Source: Palaemon carinicauda (taxonomy: Eukaryota; Arthropoda; Malacostraca; Decapoda; Palaemonidae). From it: DNA of 64,000 nucleotides. A program made the translations under genes and the position numbers. The notes beneath the pieces are model-generated. The model ran no database searches. It worked only from the letters and a program-made list of their open reading frames with translations, and was not told the origin of the DNA. Shown one piece after another: positions 45,601 to 51,100 of the stretch (position 1 is its first letter; the number at the start of each line of letters is the position of its first letter). The stretch is taken from NCBI RefSeq assembly GCF_036898095.1, contig NC_090768.1:47234920-47298919 (forward strand), written 5' to 3'.

Positions 45601-48199
45601 CCAGATATTTGTTAGTGAACTTTGTATGAATGTTTTGCAACTTTTAATAAGTTTTCGTTGGGTTGTGGTATGGTTTAAATGGCACTGCAGACTCATTCTC
45701 TTTAAACCTGCTACTCAAAGTGGCTAGCTTCAGAATTTGGGTAAGGTAACATGCAATCGGGTAATTTGTCTGGAAAAAAAATTGTCTGAATTGTCAAAAT
45801 TTTCAGTTCATCTGATTATTTTTTATGAAAAGGAAGTTGTTCAATTAATTTACTTGATTATTGTTAGATATGTTTAGCCATGAGTAATATCGCTAATAAT
45901 TAGATGATTCCATAGTTGATATGTAGAAATTTGGCTTTAGTATTCATTTTCAAAACATCACTATGAGGAAATTGCATTTGTGTAGGGGTGGTAGATATGT
46001 TCACTAGATTATATTAGAATTTACCAGTATTGTATTAATACACTGTGTTACTTAAGCTAACTTACGGTAACTCTTTCAGAATAATTTTGATGATGATGCG
46101 GAGTGGGAAAGATTCCAGAAAGGTTTGACGAAGAGAGAAAAGGCTCTTGAAGGAAAATCTAAAATATCTCACTCTGTACATTGTCCGTATTTCCCAGAAG
46201 ATAAGCAAGAACATTGGTGGACTTATGTTTGTGACCGTAAAAAGCATATGCTTATTACTGCGCCTTACCAGGTAAGCTAACTTTAGAAATGCTTAATTAT
46301 TTAGCAAGAAAAGAAAGATGTGTAAATATTTAGATCTAAGTCTGCTGGTTGAGTTTGAGTGATAGAAATTATTAAGTGCTTCTTCCCTTACATTATACAG
46401 ATTTCACCCAAGGGGGTTCTAGTAAACCTTTATTAGTGAAGACTGGTAGTCGTCGGTTTACGACTTTACGACCATATTTTCACTGTGATGACAAATATTT
46501 CCTTGGAAATAATGTATTTTCTTATACACAAATTAACTGTGTGTGTGTGTGTGTGTATGTGTTTTTTTAATATCTGTCGAAGGGGAGGGGGAGAGAGAGA
46601 ATGATAACTAATAACTTATTGTTGCTGATGTAATATTCATTATGAAGAGATTTTGCATGTTAAGAAATTTATATAAACAACTCTGTGTTATTTGTACTGT
46701 ATGTACGCATAATCACAATACGGTAGCATGACCTTAAGGTCAGCTGATGCCTACCTAAAGTAATTGTTGATTATTGAAATGCTCAAGAAATGGAAAAATA
46801 GAATATAAACATGCTTTAATAAACCACAATTAAACACAATTATACCTAATGAAATATGAAGCCTTAATAATGAAATGAAAATTAGATTCTGTAGGAAGTT
46901 TTAAAAATGAACTACCCGTACGTTTGTTTGCGCACGCATATGTACGGAGAAAGAGCGAGAACCTATTTGCGTGATAACTAATAATAATGACTTTAAATAA
47001 ACTGTATGAAAACCTTTATATACTATAAAATATTGGTGCTGATGTAATATTCATCTTGATATTTTGAATAAATTAAGAAATAAATAAAAAATACACCATT
47101 CGTATGTCCGCAATGTTTAGATACTGTAGCGGGACCTTCAGATCAGCTGATCATAACCAAAGGTAAGTAAAATATTAAGTAATTCAAGATTGTTAAAATG
47201 CTCTCAAAATTTAAAACTAGAATACAAAAATGCTTCAATAGGGCATATGATATCCTATGAAACAAGAAAAGGAAATTATGATACACAGTAAGAAAATATT
47301 GATAAAATATGACTTAGATGATTGCTGAATCATGACGTATAATAAATCTACGGAAACTTCACTTTTTAAGTTCGACATATGTCCAGATCACCTCATGATG
47401 CATCTCCTGGTCCCTACCTTGGTTGTAAGTTGACGACTACCTGTATTGGTTTCTTAAATGATAGGAACATTTTAAATTTTTAGTAATGATGAGACACGAA
47501 TGGTTATTACCTCCATGGAATTAAGGCAATTTATGATAATTGCATTTCTAAAAGAACAAATTAATTGAACCTTGAATTTTTTTTTTTTTTTTTTACTAAC
47601 CCATTACTTTTCCAATTTTCCATCTCCCTGAACTACATTCTCATGGTGAAATTTTCCCAATCAATTAACAGGGCCAGTCTGACTGCCAAGAACCAACTGA
47701 TATGCCATGCATATACTGCTTTTAATTTTTGTTTTGGAGCATTTATGACAGATTTAACTATAAATAATGGGTTTGTTTTAGAAAATCATTTGATAAAATA
47801 TTACTTATTTCAGTTGAGATCTTTATTTATTTATTTTTTTTTCCTATTTAATACAGTATTAGCATAGCCTCCTCATGCTTTTAACATTTTCTATTTCATC
47901 AGATAACAAACCTTGTTGATCAAGAGGAAGTGCAGCTCAAGTTTACAGCTCCTCAAAAGCCAGGGATTTACACTTATCAAGTTTGTCTGCGTTCTGACTC
48001 CTACGTAGGCTTTGACCAAGTACAAGATATTAAACTAGATGTGAAAGAGGCTAGAGAAATTCCCACAGAACATCCTCAGTGGCAGGAATGTTCAAGTGAT
48101 GAGGAAGATGATGATGATAATGATCTGGGTAAAGATGATGGTGAGGAGTCTGAATATACCACTGATGAAGAAGTAACGGACGAAAGTGATGAGGAGTGA
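3160..48199 (+). CDS. SEC63: SEC63 homologue, ER translocon J-domain protein (14 exons)
   Basis: Encodes the ER membrane J-protein that works with the Sec61 channel and recruits lumenal BiP for post-translational import. Joined coding exons: 3160-3283, 8835-8928, 9087-9201, 16527-16632, 19782-20005, 21156-21284, 24993-25180, 26204-26407, 29320-29486, 30958-31112, 32992-33130, 44950-45095, 46080-46271, 47903-48199. They total 2280 nt, 759 residues plus TGA, without a phase break, and every junction is GT-AG. Membrane segments fall at about residues 15-34, 75-91 and 190-210. The lumenal J domain runs from about 102 to 170, with the HPD triad at 130-132. The cytosolic Brl-type Sec63 domain follows, interrupted by a Lys-rich linker (about 503-549) and an acidic linker (549-600), and the protein ends in an Asp/Glu tail. 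The start is supported by similarity to the conserved SEC63 N-terminus. No missing exon is apparent, although the introns carry many transposons. Exon edges were found by eye and need a transcript check. Confidence 0.96.
3935..4160 (+). repeat. Dispersed repeat family 1, copy a
   Basis: A (TTA)n head is followed by a conserved core containing CCCTAGTTGGAAAAG, GGATGCTA-like sequence and GGGCTCCAACAGG, then an A-rich tail. Related copies occur at about 6355-6450 and 20395-20510 (both minus) and 41585-41800 (plus). The layout suggests a short interspersed element mobilised by RNA, but no class can be proved from sequence. Confidence 0.75.
4733..5320. repeat. Possible MITE with CCTAACCTA-type inverted ends
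   Basis: The left arm (about 4733-4805: a C run, then CCAACCTAACCTA and a GC-rich block) resembles the reverse complement of the right arm (about 5222-5320: a G run, GC-rich block, then ATAGGTTAGGTGGG). The arms enclose about 430 bp without coding potential. Similarity is patchy, so this is a candidate non-autonomous element or an old inverted duplication. Confidence 0.4.
5231..5244. repeat. G homopolymer
   Basis: Run of G within the right arm of the inverted repeat; the matching C run is at 4733-4749. Confidence 0.9.
5345..5393. repeat. Nested inverted repeat (hairpin)
   Basis: The outer arms GACGGCC and GGCCGTC pair perfectly, and inside them CCCG and CGGG also pair. No U-tract or known RNA family was recognised. 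Confidence 0.5.
6355..6450 (-). repeat. Dispersed repeat family 1, copy b
   Basis: The reverse complement shows the family 1 core: (TTA)n, GCTACAACCC, AGGATGCTAT and CCAAGGGCTTCCA. More diverged than the copy at 41.6 kb. Confidence 0.7.
7190..7460. repeat. Dispersed repeat with TTGACCT motifs
   Basis: Contains repeated GACCTT/TTGACCT words, then a CACAAACAAACAGACAAACC segment and AACGGGCG. Sequences of this style are common short repeats in marine invertebrates; I cannot name the family. No open frame. Confidence 0.45.
7636..7654. repeat. A homopolymer in intron 1
   Basis: Run of about 19 A. No clear retroposed body was identified upstream. Confidence 0.9.
7660..8834. other. 3' part of SEC63 intron 1, no feature seen
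   Basis: AT-rich intron sequence ending in the acceptor TACAG before 8835. The short open frame at 7673-7861 lies wholly in the intron and matches no family I know. Confidence 0.5.
8835..8928 (+). CDS. SEC63: SEC63 coding exon 2
   Basis: Charged segment between membrane segments 1 and 2, with the motif KYSKLKKPEKWKGLQ. Enters with two bases of a split codon and leaves with two bases of the next; donor GTAAGT. Confidence 0.92.
9087..9201 (+). CDS. SEC63: SEC63 coding exon 3
   Basis: Carries membrane segment 2 and the start of the J domain (FDPYDILGVGV). Ends in phase 0 before GTAAGT. Confidence 0.94.
9420..9579 (+). repeat. DIRS copy 1, left inverted terminal repeat
   Basis: Pairs with 15920-16078 over about 160 bp with a single one-base difference seen by eye. 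Includes the palindrome GCGATCGC. It should carry the element promoter, but I see no clear core motif. Confidence 0.93.
9580..10742 (+). other. DIRS copy 1, 5' segment without match in copy 2
   Basis: About 1.1 kb between the left repeat and the first gag-like homology. It is AT-rich, with a GA-rich patch at about 10370-10410. Copy 2 has the gag N-terminus (34026-34490) in the corresponding place. It may be an older 5' region or a replacement. Short frames at 9772-10002 and 10191-10388 show no recognisable motif. Confidence 0.5.
11455..12056. repeat. Gag minisatellite with self-complementary unit
   Basis: Degenerate tandem units built around TGAGGCAGGAGCCTCA, whose arms TGAGGC and GCCTCA are complementary. 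Units translate as Arg-Gln-Glu-Pro and Gln-Pro-Pro. Copy 2 has no such expansion at the matching place. Confidence 0.8.
12057..12332 (+). mobile_element. tRNA-derived SINE inserted in DIRS copy 1
   Basis: About 275 bp interrupting the gag minisatellite. The head looks like a tRNA: a box A-like TGGCATGGTTGG at about 12066 and, about 45 bases on, GTTCGATCCC at 12111-12120, which fits the pol III box B consensus. A non-tRNA body follows and the end is T-rich. Gag repeat units resume directly after it. No clean target duplication could be defined in the repetitive flanks. Confidence 0.75.
13041..14204 (+). pseudogene. DIRS copy 1, RT C-terminus / RNase H / MT-like remnant
   Basis: Begins abruptly at the sequence equivalent to 37035 in copy 2, just after the YLDD catalytic motif, so the fingers and most of the palm are deleted. 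The downstream RT thumb, RNase H (SDASDTGWGATLDG-like, read from several frames) and MT-like segment (PIPDPAAVHVDAF, FPPFKIVNRVLQKF) are recognisable. There is a TAG at 13328-13330 where copy 2 has CAG, plus frameshifts. It cannot encode an active polymerase. Confidence 0.85.
14205..15400 (+). pseudogene. DIRS copy 1, tyrosine recombinase remnant
   Basis: The N-terminal core-binding part is open to 14769 (TAG where copy 2 reads through). The catalytic part follows with box I sequence encoding TTAKRVSE at about 14808, and a C-terminal frame at 15170-15400 containing THEVRAVATS (HxxR) and the YWRSKSVFASFYL segment with the candidate nucleophile Tyr. All tetrad residues can be found, but the frame is broken more than once. 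An indel fuses the end of the MT-like domain to the recombinase N-terminus in one frame (14029-14769). Confidence 0.85.
15785..15875. repeat. DIRS copy 1, internal complementary region
   Basis: Bases 15785-15822 are the exact reverse complement of the element's left end (9405-9442), and about 15822-15875 is the reverse complement of its right end (up to 16115). The two halves are joined directly, which is the diagnostic DIRS circle-junction template. Confidence 0.93.
15920..16078 (-). repeat. DIRS copy 1, right inverted terminal repeat
   Basis: Reverse complement of 9420-9579, with one single-base length difference seen (CTCCAA versus CTCAA). A further 37 bases to 16115 form the right outer end. 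Confidence 0.93.
16116..16526. other. End of SEC63 intron 3, no feature seen
   Basis: AT-rich, ending in the TTTCACAG acceptor. Confidence 0.5.
16527..16632 (+). CDS. SEC63: SEC63 coding exon 4
   Basis: Helices II and III of the J domain, including the HPD triad (YHPDKPTGDERKF) needed to stimulate BiP ATPase activity. Donor GTAAAA. Confidence 0.95.
16800..19460 (+). mobile_element. Decayed tyrosine-recombinase retroelement, family II copy A
   Basis: In intron 4. Translation in broken frames gives recombinase-like text such as VVRGYHSTLKQVFRLKDIDL (about 17370-17430), equivalent to the GYRSMLAAVFRHRGLDL segment of the DIRS copies, followed by a decayed catalytic part. From about 18300 on it parallels copy B (22-24.8 kb): a shared TTATTTGCTAGAT-like block, a GTAGGAACAAATC-like block near 18720, and AACAGCC...CTGAAATCATACT at about 19390-19440. 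Edges are approximate. Upstream RT was not recognised. Confidence 0.65.
18940..19230. repeat. Cluster of TACTGTA/TACAGTA palindromic words
   Basis: Many overlapping copies of TACAGTA, TACTGTA and ACATGTA occur in about 290 bp, giving dense local self-complementarity. It lies inside family II copy A and may be a separate insertion. Confidence 0.5.
19782..20005 (+). CDS. SEC63: SEC63 coding exon 5
   Basis: End of the J domain (YERYGHPDGPG), the FGIALPSWIIEKEN block and membrane segment 3, ending in WWYRSSKFSNDQ. Phase 0 at its end; donor GTAAAC. Confidence 0.95.
20395..20510 (-). repeat. Dispersed repeat family 1, copy c
   Basis: The reverse complement contains AAGCTAAGCTGTAACATC, AGGATAAGC and GAGCCCAAGGACCC, a diverged version of the family 1 core. 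It lies in intron 5; the rest of that intron (20006-21155) shows nothing else. Confidence 0.6.
21156..21284 (+). CDS. SEC63: SEC63 coding exon 6
   Basis: Start of the cytosolic Sec63 (Brl) domain: TTQLYYYFVHKTPHM and the LVLAASLEF-like helix. Exactly 43 codons, phase 0; donor GTAAGT. Confidence 0.94.
22271..22561 (+). pseudogene. Gag-like Ser-rich/basic fragment (family II copy B)
   Basis: An open frame of 96 codons with a long serine tract (SSSPSSSSSSLPSDSDF) followed by the basic patch KKSRKSKTS. Composition resembles gag proteins of tyrosine-recombinase retroelements and of the minus-strand fragment at 57.9 kb. No diagnostic domain; the identity depends on the neighbouring recombinase. 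Confidence 0.45.
23280..24160 (+). pseudogene. Tyrosine recombinase remnant (family II copy B)
   Basis: Broken frames read VKSYHSTFIQVFRLRVW, then LTPKTIFLLAFASVKRV at about 23520-23575, which aligns with the box I arginine region of the DIRS recombinases, then SLRALRCYKRRTQ. The C-terminal HxxR and Tyr could not be confidently placed. Stops and frameshifts make it a pseudogene. Confidence 0.65.
24993..25180 (+). CDS. SEC63: SEC63 coding exon 7
   Basis: Brl domain: RPTDNIELPQLIKQLP, conserved with vertebrate SEC63, then YSIKARSLLHAHLSRMKLPE. Leaves a two-base split codon; donor GTAAGT. Confidence 0.94.
25181..26203. other. SEC63 intron 7, no feature seen
   Basis: AT-rich. The short open frame at 25456-25650 is intronic and has no recognisable content. 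Confidence 0.5.
26204..26407 (+). CDS. SEC63: SEC63 coding exon 8
   Basis: Brl domain helices: ILIQEMVTCVSQLIMLA, LPSLDTIEACMKLSPHIVQA and the conserved PLMQLPHVTEETLR. Acceptor TTTCAG, donor GTAAAA. Confidence 0.95.
26914..26981. repeat. Perfect 34-bp tandem duplication
   Basis: Two adjacent identical copies (period 34), beginning TATCTTCATTGGTGCC. Being identical, the duplication is probably recent. Confidence 0.9.
27572..27614. repeat. Long A homopolymer (43 A)
   Basis: Uninterrupted A run in intron 8; the poly-Lys frame across it is not a gene. It could be the tail of a retroposed sequence on the + strand, but no body was recognised upstream. Confidence 0.9.
28185..28460. repeat. About 41-bp minisatellite with hairpin core
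   Basis: Five or six diverged units. The core CTTTTCTAGTCAGAAAAG recurs at about 28302, 28343, 28384 (degenerate) and 28421, spaced 41, 41 and 37. The core is an inverted repeat (CTTTTCT/AGAAAAG, loop AGTC). Earlier, more degenerate units start near 28190. Confidence 0.8.
28470..29319. other. 3' part of SEC63 intron 8, no feature seen
   Basis: AT-rich, ending in the TTTTCAG acceptor. Confidence 0.5.
29320..29486 (+). CDS. SEC63: SEC63 coding exon 9
   Basis: Brl domain: RRPIRTIEQLLSLTPNERS and MPHIDMDINYE, aligning with the conserved helix-hairpin region and start of the Ig-like fold. Donor GTATAG. Confidence 0.94.
29487..30957. other. SEC63 intron 9, no feature seen
   Basis: AT-rich intron with T and A runs (about 30245-30264). 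Nothing coding or clearly transposon-derived was recognised. Confidence 0.5.
30958..31112 (+). CDS. SEC63: SEC63 coding exon 10
   Basis: Encodes the acidic DDDDN strand and the GAIVTVTVNLSRRNL segment of the Sec63 domain. Phase 0 at its end; donor GTAGGA. Confidence 0.93.
31790..32300 (+). repeat. Dispersed repeat family 3, copy a (split by a MITE)
   Basis: Shares CATCAGTGCATCTCATG...TGCACTGTAGGCATT and the later ATGGTATAACTGCGGGATT with the copy at 54565-54770. The middle (31934-32236) is a later piggyBac-type insertion. Non-coding; class unknown. Confidence 0.7.
31934..32236. mobile_element. piggyBac-type MITE
   Basis: A 303-bp element with terminal inverted repeats CCCTTTTACCCCCA and TTGGGGGTAAAAGGG. 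Flanks are TTAA on the left and TTAT on the right, i.e. a TTAA duplication with one change. Near the right end is the perfect palindrome GGACGTACCGGTACGTCC (32159-32176) and a diverged second copy (32205-32220), each followed by a GGGGGTAAA(A)GGG module. No transposase. The assignment rests on CCC-starting termini and the TTAA target. Confidence 0.8.
32310..32430 (+). repeat. Dispersed repeat family 2, copy a
   Basis: A (CATA)n head, then the palindrome CCCCCAATTTTGGGGG, TAGCCGACACCAACAATG and GGGGACCTCTACTCTCTACG. Nearly the same sequence occurs at 44355-44510 and, inverted, at about 54895-55050. Confidence 0.8.
32992..33130 (+). CDS. SEC63: SEC63 coding exon 11
   Basis: A low-complexity basic linker (GWKKPQKKVNKSKSK, then KKKGQVTKKEE), matching the Lys-rich linker in vertebrate SEC63. 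Donor GTAAGA. The frame stays open for 36 more codons into intron 11. Confidence 0.9.
33656..33814 (+). repeat. DIRS copy 2, left inverted terminal repeat
   Basis: Matches the reverse complement of 39876-40035 with only a one-base difference near the inner edge. Confidence 0.93.
34026..36407 (+). pseudogene. DIRS copy 2 gag, one in-frame stop
   Basis: A single frame of 794 codons broken only by TAG at 34968-34970 (residue 315). Copy 1 has CAG there, so this looks like one C-to-T change. The N-terminus has a Cys-rich motif (CSNCRGKSC then CEEC, about residues 37-56) that may bind zinc or nucleic acid. A probable coiled coil follows (about 113-140). The central part is disordered and Pro/Gln-rich. 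The conserved helical portion is at about 480-720, and the tail is Arg/Lys/Ser-rich (FRGRTSSRGG, GKSKKGSKSSKG), typical of nucleic-acid binding. It overlaps the pol frame from 36217. Start chosen as the first ATG after the terminal repeat. Confidence 0.85.
36217..38466 (+). CDS. DIRS copy 2 pol: reverse transcriptase, RNase H, MT-like domain
   Basis: An open frame of 749 codons in the +1 frame relative to gag. RT motifs in order: WRPVLDVSALN, SLDLKDAYFHVPVH, CFGLSTAPLVFTKLM, YLDD at residues 272-275, and LVNIEKSQLVPSQ with YLGM. RNase H follows: FSDASDTGWG (Asp about 439), HINCKELLAV (Glu), NSDNTTALAY (Asp) and GDMNVMADRLSR (Asp). Next comes the methyltransferase-like segment specific to DIRS elements (PTIDLFAT from about 577, FPPFKIVNRVLQ, LVAPLWPAREW). 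The C-terminus overlaps the recombinase. All catalytic positions I can identify are present. The first ATG (36217) lies inside gag, so expression probably needs frameshifting or reinitiation; the true start is uncertain. Confidence 0.93.
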   Translation: MTWWRPPHVRLKLYLPCLDLGWTHQRLGSSRPFVAEPPAEEVPVPTVTVANRRRVPSPQKAESDCLPLQTAVGARLKNFWQAWESRGADAQSVKLLREGYRIPFCRSPPLATSPINLSPNYKEKDKRLALQQEVSLLLQKGAVVIVRDHQSPGFYNRLFLVAKKTGGWRPVLDVSALNAFVTKQTFTMETTKSVLAAVRKEDWMVSLDLKDAYFHVPVHPDSQPFLRFVFGKVVYQFQALCFGLSTAPLVFTKLMRNIAKFLHLADIRASLYLDDWLLRAPSSRRCLENLRWTMDLTKELGLLVNIEKSQLVPSQTIVYLGMEIQSRAFRAFPSAPRISQALECIQSMLRRNRCSVRQWMSLTGTLSSLAQFIELGRLHLRPLQYHLAAHWRKDMTLEAVSVPISEEMRSTLTWWKNSILLKEGLPLAVQTPDHCLFSDASDTGWGATLDGQECSGTWNQEQRTLHINCKELLAVHLALINFKSLHLSKVVEVNSDNTTALAYISKQGGTHSRKLFEIARDLLIWSKDRKISLVTRFIQGDMNVMADRLSRKGQVIPTEWTLHMNVCSRLWALWGQPTIDLFATSMTKRLPMYCSPIPDPAAVHVDAFLLDWSHLDLFAFPPFKIVNRVLQKFASHEGTRLTLVAPLWPAREWFTEVLQWLVDVPRTLPLRVDLLRQPHVKKVHPSLHALRLTAFRLSKDSQELEAFRRRQPERLPEQGGHPLSKSISQNGKSSEAGARRMQFPQPVPL
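38172..39363 (+). pseudogene. DIRS copy 2 tyrosine recombinase, one frameshift
   Basis: The enzyme would join the circular cDNA to the genome without a target duplication. It starts in the gag frame, overlapping pol by about 300 bp. The SAM-like N-terminal part includes RARRTSTLKVYQSKWEVF and GYRSMLAAVFRHRGLDL. Relative to copy 1, two bases are missing at about 38746, so this frame hits TAA at 38774. In the shifted frame box I (AKRVSE, Arg at 38776) follows, then CPVRALKYYLRRT, THEVRAVATS (HxxR) and YWRSKSVFASFYL with the candidate catalytic Tyr, ending at 39363. The R-H-R-Y set is therefore encoded but split across two frames. The upstream part of the same frame is open back to 36408. Confidence 0.9.
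39757..39831. repeat. DIRS copy 2, internal complementary region (shortened)
   Basis: Complements both outer ends as in copy 1, but the left half lacks 26 bases between two GGGT words (compare 15775-15804), so it matches only the outermost 21 or so bases of the left end. Confidence 0.88.
39876..40035 (-). repeat. DIRS copy 2, right inverted terminal repeat
   Basis: Inverted partner of 33656-33814; the right outer end continues to about 40072. Confidence 0.93.
40469..41400 (+). pseudogene. Tigger/pogo-like transposase remnant
   Basis: Begins at an ATG reading MPAKYSTPSKSF; an early stop follows. A CENP-B-like helix-turn-helix section is recognisable (INESTV, then IKKHEKYIRMTENVTF), then SKDWFDKFQRNFNLKSISLH, the conserved DNA-binding segment of pogo transposases. 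Farther on, YKSQNPRPSKTK and LIIDIAGG fit the DDE region (Asp codon at about 41307). Several stops and frameshifts make it inactive. Confidence 0.8.
41585..41800 (+). repeat. Dispersed repeat family 1, copy d
   Basis: The best preserved copy: (TTA)n, CTTGCTAAGCTACAAACC, CTAGTTGGTAAAGGAGGATG, AAGCCCAGGGGCTCCAACAA, then an A/G-rich tail. Confidence 0.8.
41810..44350. other. Middle of SEC63 intron 11, little recognisable
   Basis: A GC-richer patch at 41870-42170 includes a hairpin (GGTCGTGGC with GGCCACG) and resembles nothing I can name. The remainder is AT-rich and featureless by eye. Confidence 0.4.
44355..44510 (+). repeat. Dispersed repeat family 2, copy b
   Basis: Almost identical over its core to 32310-32430 and extends further (CCTCCAGCCTAACAAGGGAC, then GAGTTCAGCTGGTACTGCTA). 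This extension also matches the inverted copy at 54.9 kb. Confidence 0.8.
44950..45095 (+). CDS. SEC63: SEC63 coding exon 12
   Basis: Acidic, Ser/Asp/Glu-rich linker (YTDDEESASHSDESLAEEA). Less conserved; the call is supported by the phase match on both sides and by AG and GT junctions. Phase 0 at its end. Confidence 0.88.
45096..46079. other. SEC63 intron 12, no feature seen
   Basis: AT-rich intron, acceptor TTTCAG. Confidence 0.5.
46080..46271 (+). CDS. SEC63: SEC63 coding exon 13
   Basis: DDDAEWERFQKGLTKREKAL, then HCPYFPEDKQEHWWTYVCDR, matching the second part of the Sec63 domain after the linkers. Exactly 64 codons. Confidence 0.95.
46540..46562. repeat. (GT)n microsatellite in intron 13
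   Basis: Short GT run followed by T and GA-rich tracts. The rest of intron 13 (46272-47902) shows no gene or named repeat. Confidence 0.85.
47903..48199 (+). CDS. SEC63: SEC63 coding exon 14 (terminal)
   Basis: End of the Sec63 fold (LKFTAPQKPGIYTYQVCLRS, DSYVGFDQ) and the acidic tail, ending SDEE before TGA. The acidic tail is where SEC63 is known to contact Sec62. Confidence 0.96.
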   Translation: MTNLVDQEEVQLKFTAPQKPGIYTYQVCLRSDSYVGFDQVQDIKLDVKEAREIPTEHPQWQECSSDEEDDDDNDLGKDDGEESEYTTDEEVTDESDEE

Positions 48200-51100
48200 A
48201 AGGTTTGAACATTTGCATATCTGTGGTTAGGAAATACCAGTTAATTAGTAGTGGCATTTTATTTTAAGAATGTTATGAGAGAAAAAGAATTTAAGATGTC
48301 AGCAATAAGAAAACATGGTGGTTTATATTTTGGCTACTCTCCAGTCATTCAAGAGTAGCTTAACAAGTCAGACTACTTAATAAGAACTGAAACCATTGGC
48401 CTTGAAGTTGTATTGTTATGGGTAGAACCAAGTTTGAATTAAGCTAGAAACTAAAATATTTTGGCATATATATTTATTGCAAGTTTATAAGCGAAGCAAA
48501 TATTACATTTAGTTATTTCTTTATAGATTGTTTATATCCCCAATTCTTTGTTATAATTTGTTTTGAAATCTAGATATAAAACTTTTACATTAACATATTT
48601 TGCTTTTAGTTTTCAATGCACATTTTTTTTAAAGCATTAAGTGCTCCTGTCTCATTTGACATTTTTTCAAAAGGAATATGAAGTATTATTGAGTGGTAAT
48701 GGATTTCATGTTAATAGTGATAAAATTTAAAAGTATTATGGTTAGTCATATTTTGTCAGTGGGTTGGTGTTTGACTGAAAACCATTCGATTAAGTTGAGG
48801 GTTAGGACTTTAAAGAATTATCAATTAATTATATAATGTCACCAGTAAAATATGTCATTGTAGTTCAGGTGCTCTTAGTTGCAATGTTTATAATAACCCA
48901 TTTAAATGATAATCCTCACATTTATGAATACATCATGTAGAATTGTTTCAGCATGGCTGTTGAAGAATTGGTAATATTTTCATTTCTTACATGGTCATGT
49001 GTAAGTGATGGGATATTATAGCCTCTTGATTATATTTCCATACAAGTAATTTAATTTTTCGTGAGCAGCAACAACGAAAACAGCCTCCTCTTTCATTTGG
49101 CAGATCATTTATTTGTTATACACTAGGTAAGCAACATTTTATTGATAAATTTCATACATACTCATTTGTTGAAAGAACCGGATTAAAAAATTAAGGCTAA
49201 AATTTTTTTTTGCTTTTTTTATTTTGAAACAAAATTGTTTTTATATCAACTGTACAGTACTATCTTTGAGATTTACTTTTTTGAAAAATTTTGAAAACAG
49301 TAAAAAGTGTTGAAGAAATTCTCTTGAATTAAATTTTAAACATTTTGAGATAAGGAAGATTTAAAAATTCCACTATAAGATAGGCAAGTATTGTAGTCTA
49401 ATTATTTTTTATTCATCTTGGAAAAAAATTTAGCTATTTAAATGATAGAATTACTAGAAAGGTACCTATAAACTTTTATGGACTTTTTTTCAGGTTAGAT
49501 GCCATTGTGAAAAACAGGTACAATCCCTAAATTTTTTTGAAGTACTGTACTTTCTGTGCCCCTCTACCTTCTGAAGTAATTATGTTTGCATTGTCCTATG
49601 AGAAAATTTGTTTGTTAAATGTAAAGCTGAAGCAATGCAGGAAAAAGACCCTGCTGAAAAAGCAACAAATATATTGGGAAAAAAAAAATTCATGAACATT
49701 TTGAACCATTAGACAAAAACACTTGCGTACAAACAAAACTTAACGGAGAAAATATTTGTAGATCAGTGCTACTATAAATTTGTACTAAGTTTGTGAGATG
49801 AATTTCAATAGCTGAAAGAAATTAAATTTGAAGAATTGATCTCTATAAAAGACATCATGCTTAAGTGAAAGTGATTGTAGTTTGTTAGCATAGTCCTTTG
49901 ATCAATACTAGAAGATGAAAACATTTACAGATTAAATTTATTTCCTCTATAATTGTACAAAATATTTGGCCAATTTAGAATGATTAAGCTAAAATCTGAT
50001 GGGGTTTGCTTTAACTAATTTTATAAGTGCAATAGTTAGGAGTTTTATGAGTTTAATTCATTCTGGGAGTGAGCAATTAATCTTAAATGATCGTATTCTG
50101 AAAAATTTTTCCCATAAGAAATAAAGGAAATTCTCTGTGTGTTCCACTGGTCCATAAATACACATTTTTAAAGGTCTATAATGGAATTTAGTGAACAAAT
50201 TAAACAATAACCTCTAACATCAGAAAACAGTATAAATGAAGTATTGACAAATAAACTCGCTTTACCTTTAAAAATAGTCGTGGCTGGCATGAAGGAAACG
50301 AGAGAGGAGATGGGTTAATGCTTAGGAGAGAATCTTTCTATGACCAGTTCTGATAAAATATTGGGAGTTCTCTTTTGAACTACACTATTAATAACTGAAT
50401 TGCTTAATCTATGCTCATTTATTTTACACTTGAATTCACGTTTCACAAGGAACCTAGCTAGTGGACTGATTTTGCCTTTTTATAAAATTGCATGAAAATG
50501 GGGTATAAAATCACACGAACACTATATGGTGTATGGGCACCGTTTGACTGATTTCATGCCAGTCTCGTTAGTACTTATCCATTAAATATGCCCATACAGC
50601 TCAAAATTTTACTTTCAGATACAATGGTCATAAATGAATTTGAAACCAATTTGAACTTGTATGTCTGAATACCGATTTACTTGTATTCAAAGTTACTCGT
50701 AAACTGAGGTACTACTGTAACTTACTCTTGCAGCTTCATTATGGCATAACTAAGAAAGAATCTATTATATTGTTTATTTTTCAACATAATGAACATTTAA
50801 TGAAAATAAGAAGTTGGAGATAAAATGTATCTTAAAAGGGTTAAAAATTAGGTGTTGCACCATTTTCTATTTCACTGCGCACTGATGTTTAGAGACAAGA
50901 ATTAGATCAAGTTGAACATGACAATATTCTCTTCCATGTAACTACCAGTTAAAGAAGCTCAAAGAAACACATGACAGATTAAAAAAATTTTAATAGGCAA
51001 TTGTGACATGGTGTAAATTGATAACCAAGAATCTGTCAAATTGTTCACCTTAAAGAATGTATCCCTAGGTCCATCATTATGGGAGCTTGGAAATATGACC

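Noticed and set aside
47565..47867. 100-codon + strand frame before SEC63 exon 14
   Set aside because: It lies in intron 13 and is rich in Phe and Leu from T runs; not conserved in SEC63.
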